From NCBI GenBank assembly GCA_934454145.1, contig CAKSFT010000009.1, positions 78,054 to 142,053 of the forward strand: a stretch of 64,000 nucleotides of DNA. Reading direction: 5' to 3'. Below are positions 8,606-17,187 of the stretch, piece by piece. The notes below the pieces were generated by a model that made no database searches, was not told the origin of the DNA, and worked only from the letters and a program-made list of their open reading frames with translations. Numbering within the stretch: the first letter of the stretch is position 1; the number at the start of each line of letters is the position of its first letter. Position numbers and translations under genes: made by a program. The DNA is from an uncultured Clostridia bacterium. Its GTDB lineage: Bacteria; Bacillota; Clostridia; UBA1381.

Positions 8606-9724
8606 TTATTCTTCAACCGCTGTGATGTCGATTTTCCAGCCGGTGAGCCTTGCCGCAAGGCGCACATTCTGGCCGGATTTGCCGATTGCCAGCGAAAGCT
8701 GATATTCCGGAACCTTCACGGCTGCTGTCTTTGCCTCTTCGTCAATGTCAACCGAAATCACCTTTGACGGGCTCAGCGACGCCGCTATAAACTCAACCGG
8801 GTTCTCGCTCCATTTTACAATGTCAATTTTTTCGTCCTTCAGTTCATCGCCGATTTGCTGGACTCTTATTCCGTTTCTGCCGATACATGCGCCCTGCGGG
8901 TCGATGTCCGGGTCGGGCGAATAAACCGCAATTTTTGTCCTCGAGCCTGCCTCTCTTGCGATGCTCTTTATTTCCACAATTCCATCCGCAATTTCCGGCA
9001 CATCACGCATAAACATGCATCTGACAAGCCCCGGGTGTGTCCTGGAAACAACCACCTGTGTGCCTTTGTTTCCCGATTTCACTTCGCTTACATAGCATGT
9101 CAGGCGCTGCTGCGGGCCGTAATGCTCTTTCGGCGGCTGTTCGCTTTTCGGGATTTCGTTCAGCGGAAGCAAAGCTTCCACAACCTCCGGGCCGTTTTCT
9201 CCATTCACCGTGATGTCCACAAAAACTCTGCCGTCCTCATCAATGTGCTTGACTCTCCCCGGCACAATGTTGTTGAGAATTTTTGAAGAGCTCTCATATG
9301 CATTTTCACGTTCCGCCTCGCGTATCTTCTGTGTAACCACCTGTTTCGCCGTCAGCGCCGCCACACGGCCGAAATCCTTCGGTGTCACTTCTATGTCCAC
9401 AATGTCGCCCAGCTGATACTGTGCGTTTATCTTTCTTGCGTCGTCAAGCGAAATTTCCTGGCGCGAATTTTTGTCCTCAACCTCTTCGACAACCGTCTTT
9501 TCCGAATATACTTTTATCTCGCCGGTTACTCTGTTGAGGTCAACCTTAACATTTTGTGCAGACGCAAAGTTCCTCTTATATGCCGCCATCAATGCCGCTT
9601 CAAGTGCATCCAGAATAAAATCTCTGTCTATATTTTTTTCTCTGCAAAGATCCTCCAGTGCTCTCAGCAATTCTGCCGCCTTGTCCTCCTGTACCTTACC
9701 CTTTTTCTTTCTTGTTTCACTCAT
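8606..9724 (-). CDS. nusA: Transcription termination/antitermination protein NusA
   Basis: 372 residues, the short Gram-positive form without the C-terminal acidic repeats of E. coli. The N-terminal RNA polymerase-binding domain begins near LLRALEDLCREKNIDRDF. An S1 domain spans about residues 130-200 and two KH domains follow, with GxxG loops GRNGIR and GKSGQN. The start chosen, MSETRKKK, has an AGGAAG site; an upstream TTG is also open. NusA modulates pausing, termination and rRNA antitermination. It lies 20 bases after rimP. Confidence 0.97.
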   Translation of the reverse strand: MSETRKKKGKVQEDKAAELLRALEDLCREKNIDRDFILDALEAALMAAYKRNFASAQNVKVDLNRVTGEIKVYSEKTVVEEVEDKNSRQEISLDDARKINAQYQLGDIVDIEVTPKDFGRVAALTAKQVVTQKIREAERENAYESSSKILNNIVPGRVKHIDEDGRVFVDITVNGENGPEVVEALLPLNEIPKSEQPPKEHYGPQQRLTCYVSEVKSGNKGTQVVVSRTHPGLVRCMFMRDVPEIADGIVEIKSIAREAGSRTKIAVYSPDPDIDPQGACIGRNGIRVQQIGDELKDEKIDIVKWSENPVEFIAASLSPSKVISVDIDEEAKTAAVKVPEYQLSLAIGKSGQNVRLAARLTGWKIDITAVEE

Positions 9725-9744
9725 TTTCCGTCCAACTTCCTTTC

Positions 9745-10200
9745 TCAAAACTCAAAATACAATCTTATATACACTGCCTCCGATGGGTTTATCTCCACCG
9801 TTTCTCCGCCGTCATCTATCCGGACATATCCTCCGTCATAACCTTTCAAAATACCGTCAAATTCTTTTCTGCCGCATACTTCCTTATAAAGCTTTGCCTC
9901 CACGCGCCTGCCGATATAGTGCAGAAATTCGCGCCCGGTTGTCAGCTTGCGGTCAACCCCCGGCGACGAAACCTCAAGACTGTACGCCTCGTCAATCAAG
10001 TCCTCCCTGTCAAGGATTTCTTCCAGTGCACGGCTAAACTTTTCACAGTCATCCAAATCAACACCGCCGTCTTTGTCGATGTATACCCTCAGATGCCGAT
10101 CTCCGTCCTCTTTTTTGTATTCCGCACCGACCACGGAAAAATTCATTTTCTCCGCCAATGCGTCGGACAATTCCAAAACTCTTTCTTCGATTTTAGACAC
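9745..10200 (-). CDS. rimP: Ribosome maturation factor RimP
   Basis: 151 residues from the GTG start preferred here (MSKIEERVLELSDAL), which fits family N-termini and has an AGGTGG site 8 bases upstream. An ATG 36 bases earlier (10236) is in frame but has no ribosome site and sits directly against a leader hairpin; it would add 12 residues. RimP has a C-terminal SH3-like domain and is needed for 30S maturation. Conserved parts are RVYIDKDGGVDLDDCEKFSR and LEVSSPGVDR. First gene of the operon. Confidence 0.93.
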   Translation of the reverse strand: MSKIEERVLELSDALAEKMNFSVVGAEYKKEDGDRHLRVYIDKDGGVDLDDCEKFSRALEEILDREDLIDEAYSLEVSSPGVDRKLTTGREFLHYIGRRVEAKLYKEVCGRKEFDGILKGYDGGYVRIDDGGETVEINPSEAVYIRLYFEF

Positions 10201-10240
10201 TTCCCAATCCACCTGCTCTCTTTTTTGTTTTCCCATACAA

Positions 10241-10277
10241 CATGAAAGAGTGGGTTTGTCTAACCCACTCTTTCATG
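10241..10277 (-). promoter_or_regulatory. Stable hairpin in the rimP 5' leader
   Basis: Perfect 16-base inverted repeat (10241-10256 and 10262-10277, arm CATGAAAGAGTGGGTT) with a 5-base loop. It starts about 15 bases after the predicted transcription start and ends 5 bases before the first in-frame ATG of rimP. There is no U-run after it on either strand, so it does not look like an intrinsic terminator. It could stabilise the mRNA, act as an operator, or control rimP start choice. Confidence 0.6.
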
Positions 10278-10299
10278 CATATATTCATTATCCGTTGAT

Positions 10300-10328
10300 A
10301 TTATACCTTATTTTTCCCAAAAAGTCAA
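10300..10328 (-). promoter_or_regulatory. Sigma-A type promoter of the rimP-nusA-infB operon
   Basis: On the minus strand TTGACT (10323-10328), a 17-base spacer, and TATAAT (10300-10305). The position, about 100 bases upstream of rimP, suits a promoter for the whole rimP-to-trhP run, whose genes are separated by 43 bases or less except for a few short overlaps. Confidence 0.8.
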
Positions 10329-10358
10329 TACCTATTATATATATTTTTAAAAAAATAT

Positions 10359-11672
10359 TTAGAGGCGCATGATTATATACCCGTGCGCAAGCATTGAAAG
10401 CTTAAGTTTTCCGTTTTCCTCCAAGTAAAATGTGTCCTTCTTCATCAGCGGGGTTCCACAGTGTGTATTAATTTTAACTGTGACGCTCTCTGGCGCCGCA
10501 TTGACAACCACAAGGATATTTTCACCTCTCAAAAATGAAAAAACTCTGTCATACTCGCTGTTATCAAGCCAGCGCGTGGTGCCGTCATAAAGCTCGGGTG
10601 TACTTTTCCTCAAAAACACAAGTTCTTTTATTATGCGCCTTCTTCTCATACCGTATGACGTGAGAGCATTGCGCCAGTTTATAAACTCTTTTCCCCCATA
10701 AAACCTATTTGACCAAAGGCTGTGCCTGTTTGCGTCACATACTTCATTTCCGTTATATATAAACGGTATACCGTTCATCGTGAAGTTTAAAACTGTCATC
10801 GCCTCAACCCCACCGTGTCCTACTCGTTTTTCTGTACGGTTTTCACCGTCATCGTTTGCAATGTCATGATTTTCATATGACTTTAGGGCACGGTCGTTCT
10901 TTTCCCCCTCACGGCGGTCGTCCCAATACCTGTGGACATAGTGTGTTGTTTCCCTCCCCTCAAAAGGTGCCGCAAGGTATTGTGCCCAGCCAAAATCATA
11001 AATAAAGTCAAATGCATAATCCAATCCTCTAACCAATTCCCCCTCGTTAAGCATTATGACATCAGGCTTTATCGCTTCAATTCGCTTTCTCCCCTCTTCC
11101 CAAAAATCCATCGGAACCATATCGCCCACATCTGTTCTGTAGCCATCCACGTCAAATTCACGTATAAAATATTCCATATTTTCCAGCATATATTCGCGCA
11201 ATTTTGGCGAATCGTAGTTCAACATTGGGAATTTCCATTCACCGCACAACGGTTCCCCGTTTTGATCCCGTTTTATAAACTCTTTGTCCATATCCATAAT
11301 TACCGCCTTCGGTCCGCAGTGATAATACACAAGGTCAAGCAACACCTTCATCCCAAGTGCATGTGCCTTTCGTACAAAATCTCTCAGGTCGTCATCAGTC
11401 CCGTATTCCTCATCAATTTTAAAATAATCCTTGACTCTGTATGGATTTTTCGGATTGCCTGTTTTGCTCAGAATCTGTCTTTTACTCAGAAATCTTTCAT
11501 CGCCGTCGTCATCTGCCTCGCACAAAGAGCACAGATATATTATATCCACACCCAAATCTCTTACACTCTCAAGCATTTCCTCTGCTGCCTTCAGCGTCCC
11601 TTCTTTTGTAAAAGAACGCAAGAAAATTTGGTATATGACAGCTTTTTTCAACTCCTCTAATATTTCTTTCAA
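10359..11672 (-). CDS. Alpha-amylase family glycoside hydrolase (GH13)
   Basis: About 437 residues with the GH13 barrel: VIYQIFLRSF at strand 1, LLDLVYYHCG (region I), FDVDGYRTDVGD near residue 178 (region II, nucleophile Asp in RTD), VIMLNEGE near 210 (acid/base Glu) and SYENHD near 267. No signal peptide, so it probably acts on oligosaccharides or glycogen-like substrates in the cytoplasm. There is no ATG; a TTG at 11672 with a GAGGTGG site 6 bases upstream is preferred to the GTG at 11681. Region I lacks the usual DxVxNH histidine context (VYYHCG instead), so the subfamily is uncertain. Divergent from the AraC regulator. Confidence 0.82.
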   Translation of the reverse strand: MKEILEELKKAVIYQIFLRSFTKEGTLKAAEEMLESVRDLGVDIIYLCSLCEADDDGDERFLSKRQILSKTGNPKNPYRVKDYFKIDEEYGTDDDLRDFVRKAHALGMKVLLDLVYYHCGPKAVIMDMDKEFIKRDQNGEPLCGEWKFPMLNYDSPKLREYMLENMEYFIREFDVDGYRTDVGDMVPMDFWEEGRKRIEAIKPDVIMLNEGELVRGLDYAFDFIYDFGWAQYLAAPFEGRETTHYVHRYWDDRREGEKNDRALKSYENHDIANDDGENRTEKRVGHGGVEAMTVLNFTMNGIPFIYNGNEVCDANRHSLWSNRFYGGKEFINWRNALTSYGMRRRRIIKELVFLRKSTPELYDGTTRWLDNSEYDRVFSFLRGENILVVVNAAPESVTVKINTHCGTPLMKKDTFYLEENGKLKLSMLAHGYIIMRL

Positions 11673-11772
11673 AACTTCCACCTCACCAAAAATATGATTT
11701 TAAAAAGATTATATTCTCCAAGGTAAAAAAAGTCAACACACAAAATAACACAAAAAGTACAAATTTCGAAAC

Positions 11773-11801
11773 TTGACATCGCCATTTTCAAATGATATAA
11801 T
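11773..11801 (+). promoter_or_regulatory. Sigma-A promoter of the AraC-type gene
   Basis: Consensus TTGACA (11773-11778), 17-base spacer, TATAAT (11796-11801), 26 bases before the AraC-type start codon. Confidence 0.85.
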
Positions 11802-11827
11802 ATTGGCAAAAAAGGTGGTATTGCTTT

Positions 11828-12574
11828 ATGGATAAGGACAATAGCTTTAACTTTATGGAGGTACTGAAAATCAACCGCAGCAACCGGTCTTCACACTCAA
11901 CCAATAGCCGCAATTTCAGCACACTCAGCTATCGTATACACGGTCATTCCAAATTCCGTTTCGGTGCAAACGTGTATCATGTAAGCCCCCAAAACATGCT
12001 TTTTATTCCACCCGGAATCTCCTATTCGCAGACCTCCTCCGGCGAAGAGCTTATCGCTGTTCATTTTACGTCAAAATACCCTATATTTCAAAACGCATCT
12101 CTTATTACGCCACAAAACACAGTAAAGACAAAAAACCTCTTTGTCACCCTGTTTGATATATACGAAAAAAAAGAACCCCAATATATGCTTATGGCAAATT
12201 CCGTGTTTTACGAATTGCTCTACAACATTATGCTCAGGAGTGTCCCTGCACCGCCGGAAGTCATACGTCCTTCACTGGATTATATATCCAAACACTATAC
12301 AAACCCCTCTCTTTCCATAACAGAAATTGCGTCGGCATCACACATAAGCGAAGTATATTTTCGGCGCCTTTTTCGCAGACAATATTCCAAAACTCCTATA
12401 AAATACATAAATGAAGTGCGCATCAACCGTGCATGTGCCCTTCTGAAAGGAAATTATATGTCCCTTGCGGAAGTTGCCGCCGCCTCGGGTTTCTCAAGTG
12501 TAAAATATTTTTCAAAAGTATTCTCCGACATAACAAAAATCACACCCGGAAAATATGCCTCACACAGGGAATAA
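11828..12574 (+). CDS. AraC family transcriptional regulator
   Basis: 248 residues. The N-terminal half is a cupin-like sensor domain (PQNMLFIPPGISYSQ near residue 58). The C-terminal 100 residues hold two helix-turn-helix motifs, SITEIASASHISEVYFRRLF (near 160) and SLAEVAAASGFSSVKYFSKVF (near 210). Such proteins usually control sugar use. It is divergent from the GH13 gene, which makes that gene a likely target; this is inference. ATG with AAGGTGG site. Confidence 0.88.
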   Translation: MDKDNSFNFMEVLKINRSNRSSHSTNSRNFSTLSYRIHGHSKFRFGANVYHVSPQNMLFIPPGISYSQTSSGEELIAVHFTSKYPIFQNASLITPQNTVKTKNLFVTLFDIYEKKEPQYMLMANSVFYELLYNIMLRSVPAPPEVIRPSLDYISKHYTNPSLSITEIASASHISEVYFRRLFRRQYSKTPIKYINEVRINRACALLKGNYMSLAEVAAASGFSSVKYFSKVFSDITKITPGKYASHRE

Positions 12575-12603
12575 TTTAATACATAAGTGCAAAAAATTTC
12601 ACC

Positions 12604-12632
12604 TTTACAATTTGCACGAAATGTTATATAAT
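12604..12632 (+). promoter_or_regulatory. Sigma-A promoter of glmM
   Basis: TTTACA (12604-12609), 17-base spacer, TATAAT (12627-12632), 62 bases upstream of glmM. Confidence 0.75.
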
Positions 12633-12694
12633 ATATGGGTAATTATAAACTTGGCTATATTTTGACCAACAAAATTTGAAAGGAAGATTTATAA

Positions 12695-14044
12695 ATGGGA
12701 AAATTATTCGGAACAGACGGAATCCGCGGCATAGCAAACAAAGAGCTCACGGCAGAGCTTGCCTTTAAAACCGGCAGAAGCGGCGCTTATGTCCTCACAA
12801 AAGAGGTTGCAAGGCGTCCGCGTATTCTTATCGGGAAAGATACAAGAAAATCGGGAGATATGCTTGAGGCGGCACTCACCGCCGGGCTTTGCTCCATGGG
12901 CGCAAAGGTTATTCCCCTTGGTGTAATCCCCACGCCTGCCGTTGCTTACCTTACGCGGCTTTACAACGCCGACGCCGGTGTCGTTATTTCCGCTTCCCAC
13001 AACCCCTGCGAATACAACGGAATAAAATTTTTCAACAGCGAAGGATACAAGCTTAAAGATGAAATCGAAGATGAAATCGAGGATTACATAGAGGGCAGAA
13101 AAATCATAGACGAGCTCCCGACCCACGGCAAAGTCGGCTATGTTTGTGCAAACCACAATGCGGTTGAAGACTATGTAAGCTTTGCTGTTTCAACCATAGA
13201 CACCCGTCTTGACGGTTTGAAAATTGCTATAGACTGCGCAAACGGCGCAAGCTATCAGACCGCTTTCAAAGCACTCAACAAGCTTGGCGCCAATGTCGAA
13301 GCAATCCACAACACCCCCGACGGCGTCAACATAAACGACAAGTGCGGTTCCACCCACATGAAGAGTCTGCAAGACTATGTCGTTTCAATCGGTGCAGACA
13401 TAGGGATTGCTTTTGACGGCGATGCCGACAGAATGTTGGCCGTTGACGAAAAGGGACATATAATTGACGGTGATTGCATCATGGCGGCATGCGCCGTGCA
13501 GATGATGAAGGAAGGAAAACTCAAGAAAAATACACTTGTTTCCACTGTCATGAGCAACCTCGGGCTTTTCATCGCCGGCGAAAAGCTTGGCATAAATATA
13601 CCGCGCACAAAAGTCGGCGACAGATATGTGCTTGAGGAAATGCTCGACAAGGGATATTGCCTCGGCGGCGAGCAGTCGGGACACATCATCTTCCTGGACT
13701 ACAACACAACGGGCGACGGGCTTGTGAGTGCTCTTCAATTCCTGTCCCTTTTGAAAAAAACGGGCAAAAAAGCATCAGAACTTGCATCGGTTGTGACGAT
13801 ACTCCCTCAGGCGCTTGTCAATGCAAAAGTAAAAACGGAAAACAAATCCAAATATATGGAATATGCAGAGATTGCAGAACAAATAGAAAACCTTGAAAAA
13901 GAGTTTGCCGGGGAGGGTCGCGTCCTCATACGTCCTTCGGGCACAGAACCACTGGTGCGTGTCATGATTGAGGGCAAGAACCAGGAATATATAACAAAAA
14001 AAGCCGCAGAGCTTGCCGCTCTTATAGAAAAAATATGCGGATAA
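12695..14044 (+). CDS. glmM: Phosphoglucosamine mutase
   Basis: 449 residues, normal length. N-terminal GKLFGTDGIRG; phosphoserine loop ISASHNPCEYNGIKFF near residue 100; metal loop DGDADR near 243; sugar loop GGEQSGH near 326; phosphate-binding RPSGTEPLVRVM near 412. It converts glucosamine-6-phosphate to glucosamine-1-phosphate for UDP-GlcNAc and cell wall synthesis. The cdaA-cdaR genes that often precede glmM in Firmicutes are not here; it has its own promoter. An amidohydrolase follows after 22 bases. Confidence 0.97.
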   Translation: MGKLFGTDGIRGIANKELTAELAFKTGRSGAYVLTKEVARRPRILIGKDTRKSGDMLEAALTAGLCSMGAKVIPLGVIPTPAVAYLTRLYNADAGVVISASHNPCEYNGIKFFNSEGYKLKDEIEDEIEDYIEGRKIIDELPTHGKVGYVCANHNAVEDYVSFAVSTIDTRLDGLKIAIDCANGASYQTAFKALNKLGANVEAIHNTPDGVNINDKCGSTHMKSLQDYVVSIGADIGIAFDGDADRMLAVDEKGHIIDGDCIMAACAVQMMKEGKLKKNTLVSTVMSNLGLFIAGEKLGINIPRTKVGDRYVLEEMLDKGYCLGGEQSGHIIFLDYNTTGDGLVSALQFLSLLKKTGKKASELASVVTILPQALVNAKVKTENKSKYMEYAEIAEQIENLEKEFAGEGRVLIRPSGTEPLVRVMIEGKNQEYITKKAAELAALIEKICG

Positions 14045-14066
14045 ACTTCATCGAGGTGAACCACAA

Positions 14067-14891
14067 ATGCTGATAGACTTCCACACGCATGTCTTTCCCG
14101 ACAAAATTGCAGAACGGGCAATAGATGTGCTTGAATCCAATATAGTCAAATACTCGGGCGATGTCCCTTTTGCGCATGCAAATTACAGAGGGACACTAAA
14201 CGGTCTGAAAAAATCAATGTCGGAAAACCACGTTGACATATCGGTAGTTCTTCCGATTGCCACAAATGTCACGCAATCCGATTCCATAAACCGTTTTGCC
14301 GCAGAACTCAACAAAATCCCGGGGATTGTGTCCTTCGGCAGTCTGCACCCCTTGCAGCCAAAACCCGAAGAGGAACTGGAAAAAATAAAAAAAGCCGGGA
14401 TAAAAGGCATAAAACTGCACCCCGAATATCAGCATTTTTATATAAATTCCCCCGAGAGTATACGGATTTTAAAATACGCAGAAGGGCTTGGGCTCTTTGT
14501 TGTCCTGCACGCCGGCAAAGATGTCGGCGCGCCTGAGCCCGTACACTGCTCGCCTCAGCAGCTTTCTGATGCACTGGGGCATGTTTCGGGCAAAAACATC
14601 ATTGCGGCGCACATGGGCGGATACGGGCTTTGGGAAGATGTTTCGAAATATCTGGGGAAAAGCGAAATAATGGCAGACACATCATTCTGCCTCAACAAAA
14701 TGCCCGCCGACACGGCGAAAGACATCATACGCACATTTTCTCCCGACAGGATTCTCTTCGGCACAGATTTGCCCTGGGCAAAACCTTCGGATATCCTCGG
14801 TGCGCTCAAAAACCTGAATCTGACAAAAGATTCCTTTGACAAAATAACATTTGGGAACGCTTGCCGTATACTTGGCATACCAAAAAGATAA
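14067..14891 (+). CDS. Amidohydrolase family metal-dependent hydrolase
   Basis: 274 residues, TIM-barrel amidohydrolase-2 type (PF04909-like). The metal ligands are visible: IDFHTHVFPD at the N-terminus (HxH), GIKLHPEYQHF near residue 113, VVLHAGKD near 146, IAAHMGG near 178 and LFGTDLPWA near 230. Relatives include decarboxylases and hydrolases of cyclic compounds; the substrate is unknown. It is 22 bases after glmM and 53 before the MreB-like gene. Confidence 0.8.
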   Translation: MLIDFHTHVFPDKIAERAIDVLESNIVKYSGDVPFAHANYRGTLNGLKKSMSENHVDISVVLPIATNVTQSDSINRFAAELNKIPGIVSFGSLHPLQPKPEEELEKIKKAGIKGIKLHPEYQHFYINSPESIRILKYAEGLGLFVVLHAGKDVGAPEPVHCSPQQLSDALGHVSGKNIIAAHMGGYGLWEDVSKYLGKSEIMADTSFCLNKMPADTAKDIIRTFSPDRILFGTDLPWAKPSDILGALKNLNLTKDSFDKITFGNACRILGIPKR

Positions 14892-14944
14892 AACAATCCC
14901 TCTCACAAAAGGGACATATAAATTCAGAAAGGTACTGTAAATAT

Positions 14945-15979
14945 ATGAATGCAAATAACATATTTTCAAAAGACCTTGCAATAGACCTTGGCACATGCTA
15001 TACACGTATAATTGTCGCAGGTGACGGTCTGTCGGTTTATGAGCCGACAGTTCTCGCCAGGGACACAAAAACAGGCGAGTTGTTGGCGGTCGGCAGCGAG
15101 GCGCGCGAAATGGAAGGAAAAAACCCCTCGTTGGTAAAAATAATAAAACCCATTGAAAACGGCGTTATCTCCGATTTTTCAAACACGACGACACTTCTGA
15201 AGGCTTTCCTTTTAAAGGCGTGCAAAAAAAGCATAATAAAACCCAGAGTGATAATCACAGTCCCCGGCAACATCACAGAAGTTGAAAAACGCGCCATGAT
15301 TGACGCCGTGACAGCTGCCGGCGCGCGCCGCTGTTTTATACTGGAATCGACGGTTGCCGCAGCAAGCGGCGCAAACTGCGATGTTTCGCTTGCGCGCGGC
15401 ATGCTGACGGCACACATAGGCGGAGGAAGGTGCGACATTGCCGCGCTCTCTGTCGGACATGCTGTCATAAGCAATTCCATCACAACCGCCGGCAACCGTT
15501 TCACCGATGCAACGATAAAATATATCAAAAACCGCTATGACATGAACATCGGGTGGGTAACGGCAGAAACATTGAAAGAGGACATCGGGTGTGTGTATTC
15601 TCTTGACACACCGCAAAGCCGCAAAATATACGGCTGTGACGCATCGACCGGTATTCCGCGCTGTGTGACGGTTTCTTCCGAAGAACTGAAAGAGGCATAT
15701 GAAGAGGTGCTTTCCCCGATTACGGAAGCAATAAAAGCCACACTGGAGGACACACCGCCCGAACTGCTGGGCGATATACTCGAGGACGGAATCCTGCTGA
15801 CAGGCGGCGGCGCAAAGCTTTATGGGATAGACAGAAGAATACGCATGTCGCTGGGGATAAAAGTTTTTCTTGCAGACAACATTGACCTTTGCGCCGTTAT
15901 GGGCGCCGGCATGGAGCTGGAAAAGCTCAACCAGAAAAAACCTTTGATTCAGGCAGTTTCCGCATCTGTAAATTTCTGA
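14945..15979 (+). CDS. MreB/Mbl-like actin-family protein
   Basis: 344 residues. The start is placed at MNANNIFSKDLAIDLG, which fits MreB N-termini; a longer frame exists. Actin-fold motifs: phosphate-1 loop DLGTCYTRI (MreB usually has GTANT), IKPIENGVISDF, connecting motif ESTVAAASGA, phosphate-2 HIGGGRCDIAAL and adenosine motif LTGGGAKLYGID. MreB-type filaments guide lateral wall synthesis. There is no mreC/mreD beside it and the phosphate-1 loop is altered, so it may be a diverged paralogue (Mbl/MreBH-like) rather than the main MreB. Confidence 0.82.
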   Translation: MNANNIFSKDLAIDLGTCYTRIIVAGDGLSVYEPTVLARDTKTGELLAVGSEAREMEGKNPSLVKIIKPIENGVISDFSNTTTLLKAFLLKACKKSIIKPRVIITVPGNITEVEKRAMIDAVTAAGARRCFILESTVAAASGANCDVSLARGMLTAHIGGGRCDIAALSVGHAVISNSITTAGNRFTDATIKYIKNRYDMNIGWVTAETLKEDIGCVYSLDTPQSRKIYGCDASTGIPRCVTVSSEELKEAYEEVLSPITEAIKATLEDTPPELLGDILEDGILLTGGGAKLYGIDRRIRMSLGIKVFLADNIDLCAVMGAGMELEKLNQKKPLIQAVSASVNF

Positions 15980-16011
15980 TATAAATAACTTTATAAGAAA
16001 GGAACACAAAA

Positions 16012-16455
16012 ATGTTTACAAATATTGATATCCAAAAAATCCTTCCTCACAAATACCCCATGCTTTTGGTGGACAAGGTAATTGATTTGGAAGAAGGAAA
16101 AAAAATCACCGCGATAAAGAATGTAACTGTAAATGAGCCGTTCTTTCAGGGGCATTTCCCCGGCAACCCAATCATGCCCGGCGTACTCATCACCGAAAGC
16201 CTTGCGCAGACAGGGGCGATATTGCTTTTGTCCATGCCCGAAAACAAGGGAAAACTCGGCGTTTTCACAGGCATAAACAATTTTAAATTCCGCAGACAGG
16301 TCGTCCCCGGCGACACACTTGTGCTTGAGGCAGAGCTTGCGCAATACCGTCACAGCATGGGCAAGGCAAATGTAAAAGCAATGGTTGACGGCGCGGTTGC
16401 GGCAATAGGCGAAATCAGTTTTGCGGTGATAGACAATGCAGCAAACGAAGCCTGA
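16012..16455 (+). CDS. fabZ: 3-hydroxyacyl-ACP dehydratase FabZ
   Basis: 147 residues, hot-dog fold. Catalytic His in ILPHKYPMLLVDKV and Glu in GNPIMPGVLITESLAQ. It removes water from 3-hydroxyacyl-ACP in fatty acid elongation. A GAAAGGAA site precedes the ATG. Unusually it is away from the fab cluster, coupled to trmN6, with which it overlaps by 20 bases. Confidence 0.95.
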   Translation: MFTNIDIQKILPHKYPMLLVDKVIDLEEGKKITAIKNVTVNEPFFQGHFPGNPIMPGVLITESLAQTGAILLLSMPENKGKLGVFTGINNFKFRRQVVPGDTLVLEAELAQYRHSMGKANVKAMVDGAVAAIGEISFAVIDNAANEA

Positions 16456-17185
16456 ACTGCACAGCGGCGAAACGCTTGAAGATTTGCAATGCGGCGGACT
16501 TATGCTTATACAAAAAAAAGACGGTTTCCGCTTTGGCACAGACGCGGTGTTGCTTGCCGATTTTGCAAAAAGGGTTCATTCCAAAAACACACTTGACCTT
16601 TGCACAGGCACCGGAATAGTGCCTATTCTCCTCGCCGCAAAGACCGGCACACAGCACATATGCGGCATTGAAATACAGCACGATGTGGCGGACACGGCGC
16701 AAAGAAGCGTCACGCTGAACGGCCTGGATTCCCGCATATCCATACAATGCGGCGACCTGAAAAACGTGCTGTCATATTACCCTTGCGCATCATTTGACCT
16801 TGTCACATGCAATCCGCCGTATATGAAATCGGGCTGTGCAATTCTAAACGATTCTGACAATAAAATCATATCGCGTCACGAGGTTTTGTGCACCCTTGAC
16901 GACATAACCGAAGTTTCGTCAAAGCTGTTGAAACACGGCGGCCATCTTGTCATGGTGCACCGCCCAAACCGTCTTGCCGATGTCATGTATTCTATGCGCA
17001 AAAACCGCATAGAACCAAAATATATCCGCTTTGTGCATGCATCATTTGAAAAACCGCCGGTTCTTTTTCTCACAGACGGCATGCTTGGCGCAAACAGTGA
17101 AATAAAAATCCTGCCGCCGCTGCTTTTGTATGACAAAGAGGGACATGAAACACCGGAACTCAAATCAATTTACGGGAGAGAATAA
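16436..17185 (+). CDS. trmN6: tRNA1(Val) (adenine(37)-N6)-methyltransferase family protein
   Basis: 249 residues, class I methyltransferase of the YfiC/YabB group. The N-terminal FRFGTDAVLLADF, SAM loop DLCTGTGIVPILLA near residue 57 and the N6-adenine motif NPPYM near 125 are clear. E. coli TrmN6 makes m6A37 in tRNA1(Val). It overlaps fabZ and stops 2 bases before rsmI; the yabB-rsmI neighbourhood is common in Firmicutes. Confidence 0.88.
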   Translation: MQQTKPELHSGETLEDLQCGGLMLIQKKDGFRFGTDAVLLADFAKRVHSKNTLDLCTGTGIVPILLAAKTGTQHICGIEIQHDVADTAQRSVTLNGLDSRISIQCGDLKNVLSYYPCASFDLVTCNPPYMKSGCAILNDSDNKIISRHEVLCTLDDITEVSSKLLKHGGHLVMVHRPNRLADVMYSMRKNRIEPKYIRFVHASFEKPPVLFLTDGMLGANSEIKILPPLLLYDKEGHETPELKSIYGRE

Positions 17186-17187
17186 TT

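Noticed and set aside
10241..10277. Intrinsic terminator for the amylase gene
   Set aside because: The stem lacks a U-run on either strand and lies downstream of the rimP promoter, so it belongs to the rimP leader.
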